64,000 nt of DNA from CG2-30-36-16 sp964372115 (GCA_964372115.1 CAYJPN010000005.1:124001-188000), one strand, 5' to 3'. Shown: positions 27,517 to 37,339, counted from the stretch's first letter. Notes: generated by a model from the letters alone, not told the origin. Program-made: numbers and translations.

Positions 27517-29016
27517 ATGCCTTACCCGATAGACTGGACAAAATTTCGAGAACTATTTGAATACGTTCCGCACGACCCGTTACTCTTTGGTTCTAGTTTA
27601 TTTATTTTCTTTTTTATAGCTGTACTAGCAGTCTACAGGTTTTTTAGTGGAAACAATAACTTTAGAATTTATACTCTTATTTTCTTTTCGTTATTCTTTT
27701 ATTATAAAGCTGCAGGTATTTATCTGTTGCTTCTAGTTTTTATTGCAATTATAAATTTTTATGCCGGGGCATGGATATTTAACGCAAAAACTCAGTTGCA
27801 TAAACGGCTCATCTTAACTGCAACAATATTTATTAATCTCGGGTTACTCGGTTATTTCAAATATACCAACTTCTTTTTTGAAATATTAAACAGTCTGAAA
27901 ATAGGTCAGTTTGATATGTTGGATATTTTCCTACCGATAGGTATCTCATTTTATACATTTAAAGCAATGAGTTACTTAATTGAGATATATTTTGAAATGC
28001 TGGAACCAATCAAGAGTCTAAGGAATTTTTCCCTTTTTGTTTTTTTCTTTCCAAACGTCCTTATGGGTCCTATCGATCGTGCGGTTAATTTTCTTCCGCA
28101 GATCGAAGAGAAGCCGGTATTTACTCGTGAAAAAATGGGGTTAGCTTTATTTTTACTTTGTACCGGTTTGTTCAAAAAATATATTCTTGCCGATTACATC
28201 AGTTTAAATTTTACTGACAGAGTGGTTGACTTTCCGTTGCGTTTTACCGGTGTCGAGAACTTATTTGCTATTTATGGTTCGGCACTGCAAGGTTACGCTG
28301 ATTTTTCAGGATATACCGACATGGCGCTTGCAATCGGGCTTCTTCTTGGTTTTGAATTGATGGATAACTTTAACCGCCCGTTTAAAGCTTACAGTGTTGC
28401 TGAATACTGGCGAAGATGGCATTTGTCACTCTCTACCTGGCTGCTCGATTATTTATTCCGCCCATTACAGATTTCATTAAGAAATTTGAGAAAAACCGGA
28501 ACAGCCATTGCTATTTTTATTACGTTTTTTGTTGTAGGTATCTGGCACGGACCAAGTTTTACTTTTGTATTATTTGGTTTACTTCATAGCTTTTTTCTTG
28601 TTTTCTCAATGTATACCCAACCATACAGGGATGCTTTTTATGATAAATTAAAAATAAGAAATACAAAATGGCTAAGAGTTCTACAAATAATTTTTACATT
28701 TCATTTGCTCGCTTTTACTGCCATACTATTCCGAGCGCGCTCGCTGCAATACGCAACAGATATGATAAAACAAGTATTTACTTATTTTCATGCGGAAGTT
28801 TTTCCACAGTATGTTGCGGCATATCCATCTATAGTTTTCCTGATTGTTATCGGTTACGTAACCCATTTTTTGCCTGATGCGTGGGAGAAAAAAACAGTTT
28901 CTATTTTAGGTAAAACGCCGCTTGTATTGCAGGCTATTATCCTCGCTGTAATGATTTGGTTGGTCGCTCAGGTACGTTCTGCTGCGATGCAGCCATTTTT
29001 ATATTTTAAGTTTTAA
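27517..29016 (+). CDS. MBOAT family membrane O-acyltransferase (DltB/AlgI-like)
   Basis: 499 aa polytopic membrane protein with about 10-12 hydrophobic segments. The two MBOAT histidines are clear: His302 in EYWRRWHLSLSTWLLDYLFRP and His344 in VVGIWHGPSF, the latter the catalytic type. ADFSGYTDMALAIGLLLGF is another family hallmark. MBOAT proteins of this class pass acyl or D-alanyl groups across the membrane to polysaccharides or teichoic acids. With the ACP and SGNH genes just upstream this is a complete transfer module. The substrate (acetyl, aminoacyl or other) is not readable from the protein. Confidence 0.93.
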   Translation: MPYPIDWTKFRELFEYVPHDPLLFGSSLFIFFFIAVLAVYRFFSGNNNFRIYTLIFFSLFFYYKAAGIYLLLLVFIAIINFYAGAWIFNAKTQLHKRLILTATIFINLGLLGYFKYTNFFFEILNSLKIGQFDMLDIFLPIGISFYTFKAMSYLIEIYFEMLEPIKSLRNFSLFVFFFPNVLMGPIDRAVNFLPQIEEKPVFTREKMGLALFLLCTGLFKKYILADYISLNFTDRVVDFPLRFTGVENLFAIYGSALQGYADFSGYTDMALAIGLLLGFELMDNFNRPFKAYSVAEYWRRWHLSLSTWLLDYLFRPLQISLRNLRKTGTAIAIFITFFVVGIWHGPSFTFVLFGLLHSFFLVFSMYTQPYRDAFYDKLKIRNTKWLRVLQIIFTFHLLAFTAILFRARSLQYATDMIKQVFTYFHAEVFPQYVAAYPSIVFLIVIGYVTHFLPDAWEKKTVSILGKTPLVLQAIILAVMIWLVAQVRSAAMQPFLYFKF

Positions 29017-29455
29017 TCTCTGATGATGAAACACAATTAGGTAAATTATCCAGGGTAAAGAATACTCAAGTTTTTTTATTCGTTCAATAAAAAATTATAG
29101 GGCTGTGTTAAAACTATGAAATTGTGGACAATAAACTTTTTTAAAATAAATTGTTAATTTCCGCAAGATTGCACATTTTGGCATCTACTTAAACAAACCT
29201 CTAATTTTGAGCAATAATTTGTGCAGCAATCAGTAAAATGGGTCTTCGGAAAAAACCATTAATGACGCAATAGATATTTGCTATTTACACTTAATATATT
29301 TACATTTTAGAGGCTTAAACAGCGTTTTTTTAATATGTGGTAGTTTATATTTGTTAATATGAGAGTTAAAAATTACGGGTATACCTGATAATTTTATTTG
29401 CTGATGTTTTTAAATATAGCGTACGCATTTTTTTATTTTTTCTAGTGAGGGTTTT
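29017..29455. other. 439-bp intergenic region, no gene
   Basis: AT-rich, without a convincing reading frame on either strand. It lies between the MBOAT operon and the first FN3/T9SS gene and should hold a terminator and a promoter, but I could not place either with confidence. Confidence 0.5.
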
Positions 29456-32188
29456 ATGAAATTTAATTTTTTATTTTTTGTTTTGTTTGTGTTCATTGCG
29501 GGTAGCATAATGACACTTGCGCAGCCAACATTGTTAACTCCAATAGATGGAGCAACTGGTGTGGCTTTGGATCCTACTTTAACCTGGACAAATACGGGCA
29601 CATTGTATAGTGTTGATATTGATGATAATTCCGATTTTTCTTCACCCGTTCTTGGTGCAGTTAATGTTAATCCTAATTCATATTCAATACCAGGTGGAAT
29701 CTTGGCTAACTATACAACCTATTATTGGCGTGTTCAAGAAACATTTCCGGTACCATCCGGGTGGTCCACTGTATTCCATTTCACGACAGTTCCTTCGGCA
29801 GTTCCAGCCGCTTTCACTTTGCTTACACCAGCAGATGGAACCAACCCGTTCGATGTTAATCCAGCAAATTTTACGTGGAATGCTTCTACCGAAGTTGATT
29901 TGTACACCGTTGAAGTTTCCGATGATAATTTCGCGAATGTTGATTTTTCAACGACTTCAACTACTACTTCTGCATCAATCGCAGGTTTAGGTTTTACCAC
30001 CGCATATAAGTGGCGGGTTAGTGCAACAAATTTTTTAGGAACGACAACTTCTCCTGAATTCAGTTTTACTTCTTCCGCTCTACCGGCGCCCTCGGTGCCT
30101 ACTTTAACTTCACCTGTCGCTGATGAGGTGGTTTCTGAATTCCCTACATTGGTGTGGACGGCAAGTACTCCTAATCCCCCGGCACCAACGTATACACTTC
30201 AGGTTACACCTGACCCTACATTTTATTATATACCGGCTGGTTTAAATATTGCCGGTCTTGGCACCAACTCTTATACATTTCTCACGGAGCTTGATCGTGG
30301 TTCACCATATTATTGGAGAGTAAGAGCAACTAATGCTTCCGGTTCCAGTGCCTGGTCTACTCCAATAAAGTTTATTGTTTCATTATCGGGTGTTGTGGAA
30401 CCACCTGTTCCGGTGCTGACATTTCCTTCTGACGCTTCCACAATTCATGGTTGGAGTATTGATTTGAGATGGTATTCAAATTATTTTGGCGATCAACTCA
30501 CTTATGATCTTGAGTGGGGGACAGATAACACTTTTGGTGTAACTACTCTTGTTAATATTTTAGTGCCCGGAACCACCACTTTAAATTTAGCTGGTTTGAC
30601 CCCAAATACTACCTATTATTGGCGTGTAAAAGGAATAAAAGGAGCTGATGAATCTGCTTTTTCTGCCGCATATTCATTCACTACGCCGCCTTTAGTAGCT
30701 GCTACAGTTCCTGTTCCTTCCTGGCCAATTGGAGCTACTGAAATCTATAACACTACCCCGACACTTTACTGGTATTTGAATAGCAACAGTGTGGGATTAA
30801 CTTTTAATTTGCAATATAGTTTTGTTGATGCAGCTTTCTCTGATGCAATACCCCCGGTGACGGGTTTACTCGTTTCAAATTATACTTTACCGGCTCTCAC
30901 CGCCGGACAAGTGGTTTATTGGCGTGTACTTTCAGATAACGGCGCGCAGCAATCAGCATGGTCAGCTACTGAATCCTTTTCAGTTGCAAACACTGCTGCT
31001 GTTCCTGTCGTTCCTACAATTTCATGGCCTCAAGGTGGAACAGTTGTTTACGCAACTTCCACAGATTTAAATTGGTATGTAAACGGAAACAGCACTGATT
31101 TATATTACGAAGTACAGTTCAGAACCGCACCAATTGCTGATAATGCAGTGGATTTCACTACACTTGCAAATGTGTTTTTAGTGAATGTTCCGTTAAATTG
31201 GGCAACAACATACTATTGGCGTGTAAGATCAACAGATGGAACAACTACCTCGGCATGGTCAACGGAAGCAACATTTTCAACGTTCGGAGTTGCCGGCGCA
31301 AATGTTCCTATACAATCATGGCCATTAGACGGAGTTACTGTTTACCAAACGACTCAACAACTTTCCTGGTATTTGAACGGACCAAGTTCCGGATATACCT
31401 TTGATGTTGAGGTAAATGGAGCGCTTGATCCAGCTAGAACCGGATTAGCCGCTAACAACTGTGATTATACTCCGTTAACACCTGGTGGAACTTATACATG
31501 GAGAGTAAGATCTAATATTGGGGCTTCACAATCAGCTTATTCCCCGTTATTTACATTTTATGCTTATACAGGTTTTGCCCCAACGGCGCCTCTATTAGGA
31601 AGCCCGATAAGTGGCGTTTCGGTAGGAACAAGATCACCGGAATTATCATGGTTTGTAAATTCGCCGACGAATTCATTAAAATATGAAATCCAGATTTCGG
31701 AGAATGATAGTTTTACCGACCCAATTATTATCAGTGATTTGAGCAGCGTTACATACCAATTGAATGAATTAGCTCTTAGTAAAACATATTTTTGGCGCGT
31801 TCGTTCGAAAGATAATGACGGTAATTTTTCGAGTTTTTCAAAAACCGAAGTCTTTACTGTTGGTAACTTAACGGATGTTGATGATGAAAATGGCAGCGGA
31901 AAAATGCCAACAACTTACGCTCTTGAACAGAATTATCCGAATCCGTTCAACCCGACAACAACCATTAAATATTCGATTCCGGAAGTTTCTTTCGTAAACA
32001 TAAAAATTTACGATATGCTTGGAAGAGAAGTTAAAACTTTAGTTAGCTCACTGCACAAAGCCGGCTCTTATGATATAAGATGGAACGGTGAAAATAATTA
32101 TGGAAGCAAAGTTGCAAGCGGTACATATATTTATCGCGTAACCACTGGGGCATATTCCAAAGCGTTAAAGTTAATGCTATTAAAATAG
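29456..32188 (+). CDS. Large secreted FN3-repeat protein with T9SS sorting domain
   Basis: 910 aa. The signal peptide ends in LAQP. About eight FN3-like modules are marked by repeated YYWRV-type strands (YYWRVQETF, YKWRVSATN, YYWRVRATN, YYWRVKGIK, VYWRVLSDN, YYWRVRSTD, YTWRVRSN, YFWRVRSKD) and by SWP-x-GG-x-x-VY linkers. The last 90 residues are a T9SS type A sorting domain (NYPNPFNPTTTIKYSIP, DMLGREV, ASGTYIYRV, KLMLLK). It is probably displayed on or released from the cell surface as an adhesin or matrix scaffold. No enzyme motif is seen. It is paralogous to the next gene, sharing leader, ribosome site (GTGAGGGTTTT) and C-terminus. Confidence 0.92.
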   Translation: MKFNFLFFVLFVFIAGSIMTLAQPTLLTPIDGATGVALDPTLTWTNTGTLYSVDIDDNSDFSSPVLGAVNVNPNSYSIPGGILANYTTYYWRVQETFPVPSGWSTVFHFTTVPSAVPAAFTLLTPADGTNPFDVNPANFTWNASTEVDLYTVEVSDDNFANVDFSTTSTTTSASIAGLGFTTAYKWRVSATNFLGTTTSPEFSFTSSALPAPSVPTLTSPVADEVVSEFPTLVWTASTPNPPAPTYTLQVTPDPTFYYIPAGLNIAGLGTNSYTFLTELDRGSPYYWRVRATNASGSSAWSTPIKFIVSLSGVVEPPVPVLTFPSDASTIHGWSIDLRWYSNYFGDQLTYDLEWGTDNTFGVTTLVNILVPGTTTLNLAGLTPNTTYYWRVKGIKGADESAFSAAYSFTTPPLVAATVPVPSWPIGATEIYNTTPTLYWYLNSNSVGLTFNLQYSFVDAAFSDAIPPVTGLLVSNYTLPALTAGQVVYWRVLSDNGAQQSAWSATESFSVANTAAVPVVPTISWPQGGTVVYATSTDLNWYVNGNSTDLYYEVQFRTAPIADNAVDFTTLANVFLVNVPLNWATTYYWRVRSTDGTTTSAWSTEATFSTFGVAGANVPIQSWPLDGVTVYQTTQQLSWYLNGPSSGYTFDVEVNGALDPARTGLAANNCDYTPLTPGGTYTWRVRSNIGASQSAYSPLFTFYAYTGFAPTAPLLGSPISGVSVGTRSPELSWFVNSPTNSLKYEIQISENDSFTDPIIISDLSSVTYQLNELALSKTYFWRVRSKDNDGNFSSFSKTEVFTVGNLTDVDDENGSGKMPTTYALEQNYPNPFNPTTTIKYSIPEVSFVNIKIYDMLGREVKTLVSSLHKAGSYDIRWNGENNYGSKVASGTYIYRVTTGAYSKALKLMLLK

Positions 32189-32216
32189 TTTTCACAAAAA
32201 ATTATTCAAATAAAAA

Positions 32217-32243
32217 GCCATGCACACCGCATGGCTTTTTTTT
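32217..32243 (+). terminator. Intrinsic terminator after the first FN3 gene
   Basis: GCCATGC (32217-32223), loop ACACC, GCATGGC (32229-32235), then eight T residues. An A-run precedes the stem, so it could work in both directions. The stem sequence is the same as in the terminator after the second FN3 gene. Confidence 0.9.
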
Positions 32244-32384
32244 GCCAACATTGAAAATAGCCGCATTAATCAAATCTCCTACAAACCTATCTCTGCAAAA
32301 ATATATTTAAGTCTTGCGCCATTATTCTTAATAAGTCCATTGTTTTTCTGTAAAATAATATTTACTTTCTTAGCGCTTAAGAAT

Positions 32385-32407
32385 AGATGTTCTAACAACA
32401 TCTTTTT
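32385..32407 (+). terminator. Second hairpin with T-run upstream of the second FN3 gene
   Basis: AGATGTT (32385-32391), loop CTAAC, AACATCT (32397-32403), then TTTT. It is weaker and more AT-rich than the preceding terminator. It could terminate leftover transcription or attenuate the second FN3 gene. The remaining bases between the two FN3 genes show no reading frame. Confidence 0.45.
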
Positions 32408-32517
32408 AAATTTTATTTTTTCTTTTTACACATATTAACAACGGAAATTGTGATCTATAATTGCTGTTTTAAATTTAATTAATGCAGCGTGTTCTTAATA
32501 ATTCGAGTGAGGGCTCA

Positions 32518-34668
32518 ATGAAAATTAAATCATTCTTTTTTATCGTTTTGTTTGTGTTTATTGCGGGTAGCATTATAACACTTGCGCAGCCAGGTACGCC
32601 TGTAAATATTTATCCAATTGATAACGACTCATTAGTTTCGAGTACTCCCGTATTTCAATGGAGTCCTGCTGGCGCGGCTGCTGATTCTTTCAGGTTGCAG
32701 GTAACACCTGATCCGACTTTTTGGTATGTGGAGAGAACATATGATGTAACCACGGGGAATACTTTCACCATTCCAACCCCCTTTAGTAACGGTTCCCCTT
32801 ATTATTGGAGAGTAAGAGGTTATAACTCTCTCGGTGCAGGGTTATGGTCGGTGATCGATACTTTTCGTGTATCGGTTTCGGGTGATTCCCTACCTCCTAC
32901 AGCTTATATATCATTCCCAAAAGACAGTGTTGTTTTGCATAATACAACTGTCCCGTTAAATTGGTATACTTTATTTAATGCAACCGGGATTACTTTCGAT
33001 ATCGAGATAAATAACACCGGAACATTTGCAGGCTTACCAAGTGTGGGTTATTCAGCATTAAGTGGTTTTACTACTAATTTTACCGCCACCGCTGGTGAAA
33101 CTTATTATTGGAAAATCAAATCGAACAGAGGTGCTGTGGAAACCGTTTGGAGTGATTCGGCAATATTTGCTATTATCCCCGCTCCGCCAGCAGTTACACC
33201 GATATTGTCTTGGCCAATTGGCGGCGCTGAAATATATACAAGCACACCAAGGCTTACATGGTATTTAAACACCCAGTCAACCGGATTAGTTTACGATTAC
33301 GAAATTGGTCTTTCTTCAACATTGACCGGAACAGCTACAGCTTCAGGTTCAATCAATATGTATGTTGATCTTGGCGCTTTAACCGCCGGACAAAAATATT
33401 ATTGGAGCGCTCGTTCTCGAGGAACTTCAGATACTTCTGCATGGGCTGGTGTTGATTCATTTTTTGTGGTAGCTAATGGAGTTGCTACAGTTCCTATCTT
33501 GTCATGGCCTAAAGGCGGAGCCTCAATATTTACAGATCCGGTTGAGTTTTCGTGGTACATGAATGGTTATACAACCGGTTTAACATATGACCTTGAATGT
33601 AGTACTACATTTCCTCTATCCGGCACTCCTACGGTTAGTGGAATTACAGATCATGATACTATTATTGCCGGTTTGCTCAAAGGGACAAAATATTACTGGA
33701 GTGTTAAAACTTATGATGGATCGACCAGTTCGAATTGGGCACCAACTGATTCATTTTTAACAGTTGGTGTCGCCGGCTCCTCAGTTCCTATCCAATCATG
33801 GCCGGTAGGCGGCGCCATTGTTTACGGTACTAGTGCAAATCTTTCATGGTATCTAAATGCGCCATATACCGGATTAACATTTTCGGTTGAATTAAGTACA
33901 GCGAGCGACTTTTCTGCATTAGTTGTTAATCAGACCGGAATAGACACTGGCTCGTTAGCTGTTATTGGATTAACTGAAGGAATATATTATTTCTGGCGTG
34001 TAAAATCTTATAATGGCGTTGCATCCTCGGCGTGGGCAACAGATTCATTTTTTGTATACAACGGGGCAGCTCCATCAATGCCGGTTAACGGAAGTCCAAT
34101 TGCTAACTTGAGTCTGAATATAAACAACCCGATGTTATCATGGTATCTGCCTGTATCAAACGGCAACATCAGTTATGATCTACAGTATAGTAAATCTTCC
34201 GATTTTTCAAATGCCGTTACAGTGAGCAATTTAAGTATATCGTTTATAAGGTTGGAAAATCTTGAAGACGGACAACAATATTATTGGAGAGTAAAATCGA
34301 AAAATATTCAGGGTTCGTCACCATTTTCGAACGCTTCCTCATTTGTTGTAAACGGCATAACCGGTGTAGCAGATAATAATGTTATTCCCGAAAAATTTGC
34401 AGTAGCGCAAAATTATCCAAATCCGTTTAACCCGTCAACTACGATAAAATATTCAATTCCGGCAAACTCATTTGTAAATATTAAAATTTACGATATGCTA
34501 GGAAGAGAAGTTAAAACTTTAATAAGAGCACAACAGGATGCCGGAACATATGAAGCAAGATGGAATGGGGATAATAACAGCGGCAATAAAGTTGCCAGCG
34601 GAACATACATTTATCGTGTAACTTCCGGTGAGCATACCAAAGCAATGAAACTCATGCTATTAAAATAA
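32518..34668 (+). CDS. Secreted FN3-repeat protein with T9SS sorting domain (paralogue)
   Basis: 716 aa from the ATG at 32518, which has a GTGAGGG ribosome site and starts the signal peptide (KSFFFIVLFVFIAGSIITLAQ); an upstream ATG at 32482 is unlikely. About six FN3-like modules carry YYW-type strands (YYWRVRGYN, YYWKIKSN, YYWSARSRG, YYWSVKTYD, YFWRVKSYN, YYWRVKSKN). The T9SS sorting domain at the end has NYPNPFNPSTTIKYSIP and KLMLLK. The leader and terminal domain are almost the same as in the preceding gene, while module number differs (six versus eight), so the pair is a tandem duplication followed by module gain or loss. Confidence 0.92.
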   Translation: MKIKSFFFIVLFVFIAGSIITLAQPGTPVNIYPIDNDSLVSSTPVFQWSPAGAAADSFRLQVTPDPTFWYVERTYDVTTGNTFTIPTPFSNGSPYYWRVRGYNSLGAGLWSVIDTFRVSVSGDSLPPTAYISFPKDSVVLHNTTVPLNWYTLFNATGITFDIEINNTGTFAGLPSVGYSALSGFTTNFTATAGETYYWKIKSNRGAVETVWSDSAIFAIIPAPPAVTPILSWPIGGAEIYTSTPRLTWYLNTQSTGLVYDYEIGLSSTLTGTATASGSINMYVDLGALTAGQKYYWSARSRGTSDTSAWAGVDSFFVVANGVATVPILSWPKGGASIFTDPVEFSWYMNGYTTGLTYDLECSTTFPLSGTPTVSGITDHDTIIAGLLKGTKYYWSVKTYDGSTSSNWAPTDSFLTVGVAGSSVPIQSWPVGGAIVYGTSANLSWYLNAPYTGLTFSVELSTASDFSALVVNQTGIDTGSLAVIGLTEGIYYFWRVKSYNGVASSAWATDSFFVYNGAAPSMPVNGSPIANLSLNINNPMLSWYLPVSNGNISYDLQYSKSSDFSNAVTVSNLSISFIRLENLEDGQQYYWRVKSKNIQGSSPFSNASSFVVNGITGVADNNVIPEKFAVAQNYPNPFNPSTTIKYSIPANSFVNIKIYDMLGREVKTLIRAQQDAGTYEARWNGDNNSGNKVASGTYIYRVTSGEHTKAMKLMLLK

Positions 34669-34698
34669 AATAATATTGTAATAGTAAACTTAAAAAAA

Positions 34699-34722
34699 GC
34701 CATGCAGTGCGCATGGCTTTTT
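34699..34722 (+). terminator. Intrinsic terminator between convergent FN3 and GNAT genes
   Basis: GCCATGC (34699-34705), loop AGTGC, GCATGGC (34711-34717), TTTTT, preceded by a run of seven A. It sits 27 bp beyond the last stop codon of the GNAT gene on the minus strand and 30 bp beyond the FN3 stop, so it can serve both converging transcripts. Confidence 0.88.
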
Positions 34723-34749
34723 CTTTACACAAAAAATAATACAACCATT

Positions 34750-35409
34750 CTATAATTTCTTCTCCATCAGTATTTTTGATTTGGAAGGGATAAAGTCAAG
34801 AATAAAATCATCTTCTATTTTTTTTTCAAGAACAAACTCAAAACCTAATTTGTTATAGGCTCTATAAGCGCTTTCATTGGTTCCGGTAGGTCTTAGTTGA
34901 GCTTTTTTAATAAATGGATACTTAACCTTTTGCTGTTCGATATGTTCCAGAATTAACTTAGATATTATTCCTTGTCCTCTATAATCGGGTTTTATATATG
35001 CGTTAACAATCTGCAACGTATTTGGTTCTCTATCTATGTTTATTTCGTGCAAATATTTAAACAGATGTTGGGCTTCGTTAATCTTTTCATGTCCAAAATA
35101 CTCCATTAATAAATTAGCTTTCACTACAGAGCTACTAAAGCCTTCTACCCCCTCAACCCAAGATGCACAAGCACCGGCATAGGCTGAATTTACTTCGGCG
35201 ATTATATATTCCGAATAACATAATTCCTGACCAACAATATCTTCACTTAAAATTTGTCGAAACAAGTTAATCAGTTCTTCTTTGGTAACAGAAAATATTT
35301 GGCAATAACTTATAGTATTAGAAAAGCTTTTTTCTGCTTCTATTATTGTTTCAATTATAAAATCTACATCATTTAATGTTGCCCGTCTTAATGAGATATT
35401 TGTTGCCAT
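34750..35409 (-). CDS. GNAT-like acyltransferase, paralogue 1 of 4
   Basis: 219 aa from the ATG at 35409, which has GAGG at a suitable distance; a TTG at 35424 would add five residues. The motif A region is NAYIKPDYRGQGIISKLIL, with an intact RGQGI pyrophosphate loop. It shares with its three neighbours an N-terminal DVDFIIETIIEAEKS block and a central SWVEGVEGFSSSVVKANLL block, so all four are one expanded family. It is the last gene of a minus-strand cluster headed by an adenylation ligase. The acceptor and donor are unknown; acetyl-CoA or the carrier-bound group of the Dlt-like system are candidates. Confidence 0.85.
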   Translation of the reverse strand: MATNISLRRATLNDVDFIIETIIEAEKSFSNTISYCQIFSVTKEELINLFRQILSEDIVGQELCYSEYIIAEVNSAYAGACASWVEGVEGFSSSVVKANLLMEYFGHEKINEAQHLFKYLHEINIDREPNTLQIVNAYIKPDYRGQGIISKLILEHIEQQKVKYPFIKKAQLRPTGTNESAYRAYNKLGFEFVLEKKIEDDFILDFIPSKSKILMEKKL

Positions 35410-35473
35410 CAGATTCTGCCTCAATTTGTAATTCTATAAATTATTGCTTCGAAATTAATATCAATTGCTGACT

Positions 35474-35490
35474 ATATCAAATATTGATAT
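35474..35490 (-). promoter_or_regulatory. Palindrome upstream of GNAT paralogue 1
   Basis: ATATCAA (35474-35480) and TTGATAT (35484-35490) form a perfect 7-bp inverted repeat with a 3-bp spacer, 64 bp upstream of the chosen start. It has the shape of an operator but lies in AT-rich sequence, and no cognate regulator is known. Confidence 0.3.
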
Positions 35491-35564
35491 GAGTTAAACA
35501 AAACTTTTTAAAAATTTACCGATTATAACTTCAGATACCTTTTTTAGCATCCGGCTTTAGTTAC

Positions 35565-35612
35565 TTAGTTGAAAAAATACTTTTTATTATACAGTTTTTT
35601 TTCTTCAACTAA
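35565..35612 (-). terminator. Long AT-rich hairpin between GNAT paralogues 1 and 2
   Basis: TTAGTTGAA (35565-35573) and TTCAACTAA (35604-35612) are perfect 9-bp arms, and adjacent A- and T-runs can extend the stem to about 13 bp. It lies about 100 bp beyond the stop of paralogue 2 on the minus strand. It could attenuate transcription or stabilise the transcript end, and suggests paralogue 1 is partly uncoupled from the genes upstream. Confidence 0.4.
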
Positions 35613-35710
35613 ATAAACATTTTCAATTTTGAAATCAGAAAATAGCTGTCAAATTAAACGATTCATTTTTCAATTTTTGTACTAATCAGTTTGACTAATG
35701 TATATATTTG

Positions 35711-36400
35711 CTAAAAATATTTTTGTAATATTTCAATCGGGCATTCCATTAGCACTCTCTCTTTAAAGGAAAAATAATTAGATAATTCTTCATCAATAAT
35801 AATTGAATCAACTACTTGGAATCCAAATCGCAGATATGACTTAATTGCCGGGATATTCTCTTTTGCAAGGACTACCTGAGCTTTATTAAAATTATTGCCT
35901 TCGTTTTTATACCTTTGCACCTGTCGCTTCATTATCTCCTGCAGAATTCCCTTTCCGGTGTATTCGGGAATAACATATGCAAATTCAAACTGCAATGCTC
36001 CCTCGGTTCTATGGAAGTTTTTCCCACTTAATAGTCTAAGTCTATTTTGGCATTCAATGATTTTTTCTCTTTCCATTAGTGAGATAAATGCGTTAATTTT
36101 CATAATAGAACTGCTCACTCCATCCGGGGCTTCAATCCATGCACCGAAAGCGCCAATTGCTTTATCGCCGTCAAAGGCGACCAGAAAACTATCTAATGAA
36201 TATTCGTAATTCTTCGAGTCATCCGATAATAACTCATAAATCATTTCGCAGTATTCTTTTTCGCTAAAATTAAAAATCTTACTTGTACCAATAATATCCC
36301 TACCGCTTTTTTCTGCTTCGATAATAGTATCGATGATAAAATGTATTTCATTCTTTGTCGCCGGCTTTATATGAATGTTAGGTAAATATTCAATAGTCAA
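35711..36400 (-). CDS. GNAT-like acyltransferase, paralogue 2 of 4
   Basis: 229 aa; the apparent start is TTG at 36400. It has the shared EIHFIIDTIIEAEKSG N-terminal block, the central WIEAPDGVSSSIMKINAF block, and motif A as FAYVIPEYTGKGILQEIM, where Thr-Gly-Lys-Gly-Ile keeps the glycines of the acyl-CoA loop. It is separated from paralogue 3 by 228 bp without a gene and from paralogue 1 by 286-301 bp. The function is unknown; the tandem position suggests substrate diversification after duplication. Confidence 0.82.
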   Translation of the reverse strand: MTIEYLPNIHIKPATKNEIHFIIDTIIEAEKSGRDIIGTSKIFNFSEKEYCEMIYELLSDDSKNYEYSLDSFLVAFDGDKAIGAFGAWIEAPDGVSSSIMKINAFISLMEREKIIECQNRLRLLSGKNFHRTEGALQFEFAYVIPEYTGKGILQEIMKRQVQRYKNEGNNFNKAQVVLAKENIPAIKSYLRFGFQVVDSIIIDEELSNYFSFKERVLMECPIEILQKYF

Positions 36401-36628
36401 TTTATTAGCTCTATAGTTTATTTAAAAAATCTATCAACAGCAATTATTCAATTTGCCGCTGACTCTTTCTACAATTAATATTAAAGAATCTTTCATAATT
36501 TATACCAGTATCGCGCGTGGTATTCTCATTCGTTCGCTTTAGTTCTGTAATGTTTTCAATAACATATATCTAAATCAGTTAAGTATTTCTTATGCAAGCA
36601 ATGAGAATATTAATTTTAGAAAGTTAAT

Positions 36629-37339
36629 TTAATGAAATATAAATTGTTCAATAAGTTTTTCCAAATATTCTCGCTTGTCTTTGAGTTCGATATTCATGAG
36701 CACTTTTGCGTTGTAAGGAAAAATATTATATGCGTCTAAATCGGCAACCATTTTTTTTTGTTTCACTTTAAATTGAAGCTTTGCGAAAGCATCGAAAGAG
36801 TTTATGTTTTTCTCAAACAGAACAGTTTCCACGTTCGTTACTCCGGTTTCAAAGTTAACATGCTTCTTTAGAGATGATAGTATTAATTGTGTGAAAATCT
36901 TTTTTCTTCTTCTCGACGCAATTACATATCCGTATTCAATCTGTATACAATTTGGCTGCCTCTCAAAAGACATTCCGTTTATTATTTCCAATTTTTTGCC
37001 GGTTGAAACAAGTTTTTCTTTTTCGATAAAGTTCATTAATAAACTTGATTTTATTATTGCGTTAGAAATACCGTCCGCATTTTCAACCCACGAGCATAAT
37101 GCTCCAACTTTTTGCCCGTCAACCCGCGCTACCTGGAAACCCCCTAATGAATATTCGCTATTAGGAAAATCTTCGAGCAGTATCTGTTTCAGCACACTTC
37201 GATATTCTTCTTCGCTCATACAGAAAATATTACAAGCGCTAATCACGTTTGTACTGCTTTTATCCGATTCGATGATTGCCTCAATTATAAAATCAATATC
37301 ATCAACAGTAGCACTGTTTATAATTAAATTATTAATCAA
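36629..37339 (-). CDS. GNAT-like protein, paralogue 3 of 4, with damaged motif A
   Basis: 236 aa; TTG start at 37339, 9 bp after paralogue 4. It carries the family blocks VDDIDFIIEAIIESDKS and SWVENADGISNAIIKSSLL. Motif A reads YGYVIASRRRKKIFTQLIL: the PEFR-x-x-G core seen in paralogue 4 is replaced by SRRRKK, with no glycine in the pyrophosphate loop. This may abolish acetyl-CoA binding, so the protein may be non-catalytic or use a different donor. The reading frame is otherwise intact and conserved, which argues against simple decay. Confidence 0.8.
   Translation of the reverse strand: MINNLIINSATVDDIDFIIEAIIESDKSSTNVISACNIFCMSEEEYRSVLKQILLEDFPNSEYSLGGFQVARVDGQKVGALCSWVENADGISNAIIKSSLLMNFIEKEKLVSTGKKLEIINGMSFERQPNCIQIEYGYVIASRRRKKIFTQLILSSLKKHVNFETGVTNVETVLFEKNINSFDAFAKLQFKVKQKKMVADLDAYNIFPYNAKVLMNIELKDKREYLEKLIEQFIFH

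Noticed and set aside
29089..29130. GGGCTGTGTTAAAACT as an insertion-sequence terminal repeat
   Set aside because: It resembles some IS ends, but no inverted partner or transposase fragment was found nearby.
36502..36523. ATACCA/TGGTAT inverted repeat between GNAT paralogues 2 and 3
   Set aside because: Only 6 bp per arm with a 10-bp spacer; too weak to call a regulatory site.
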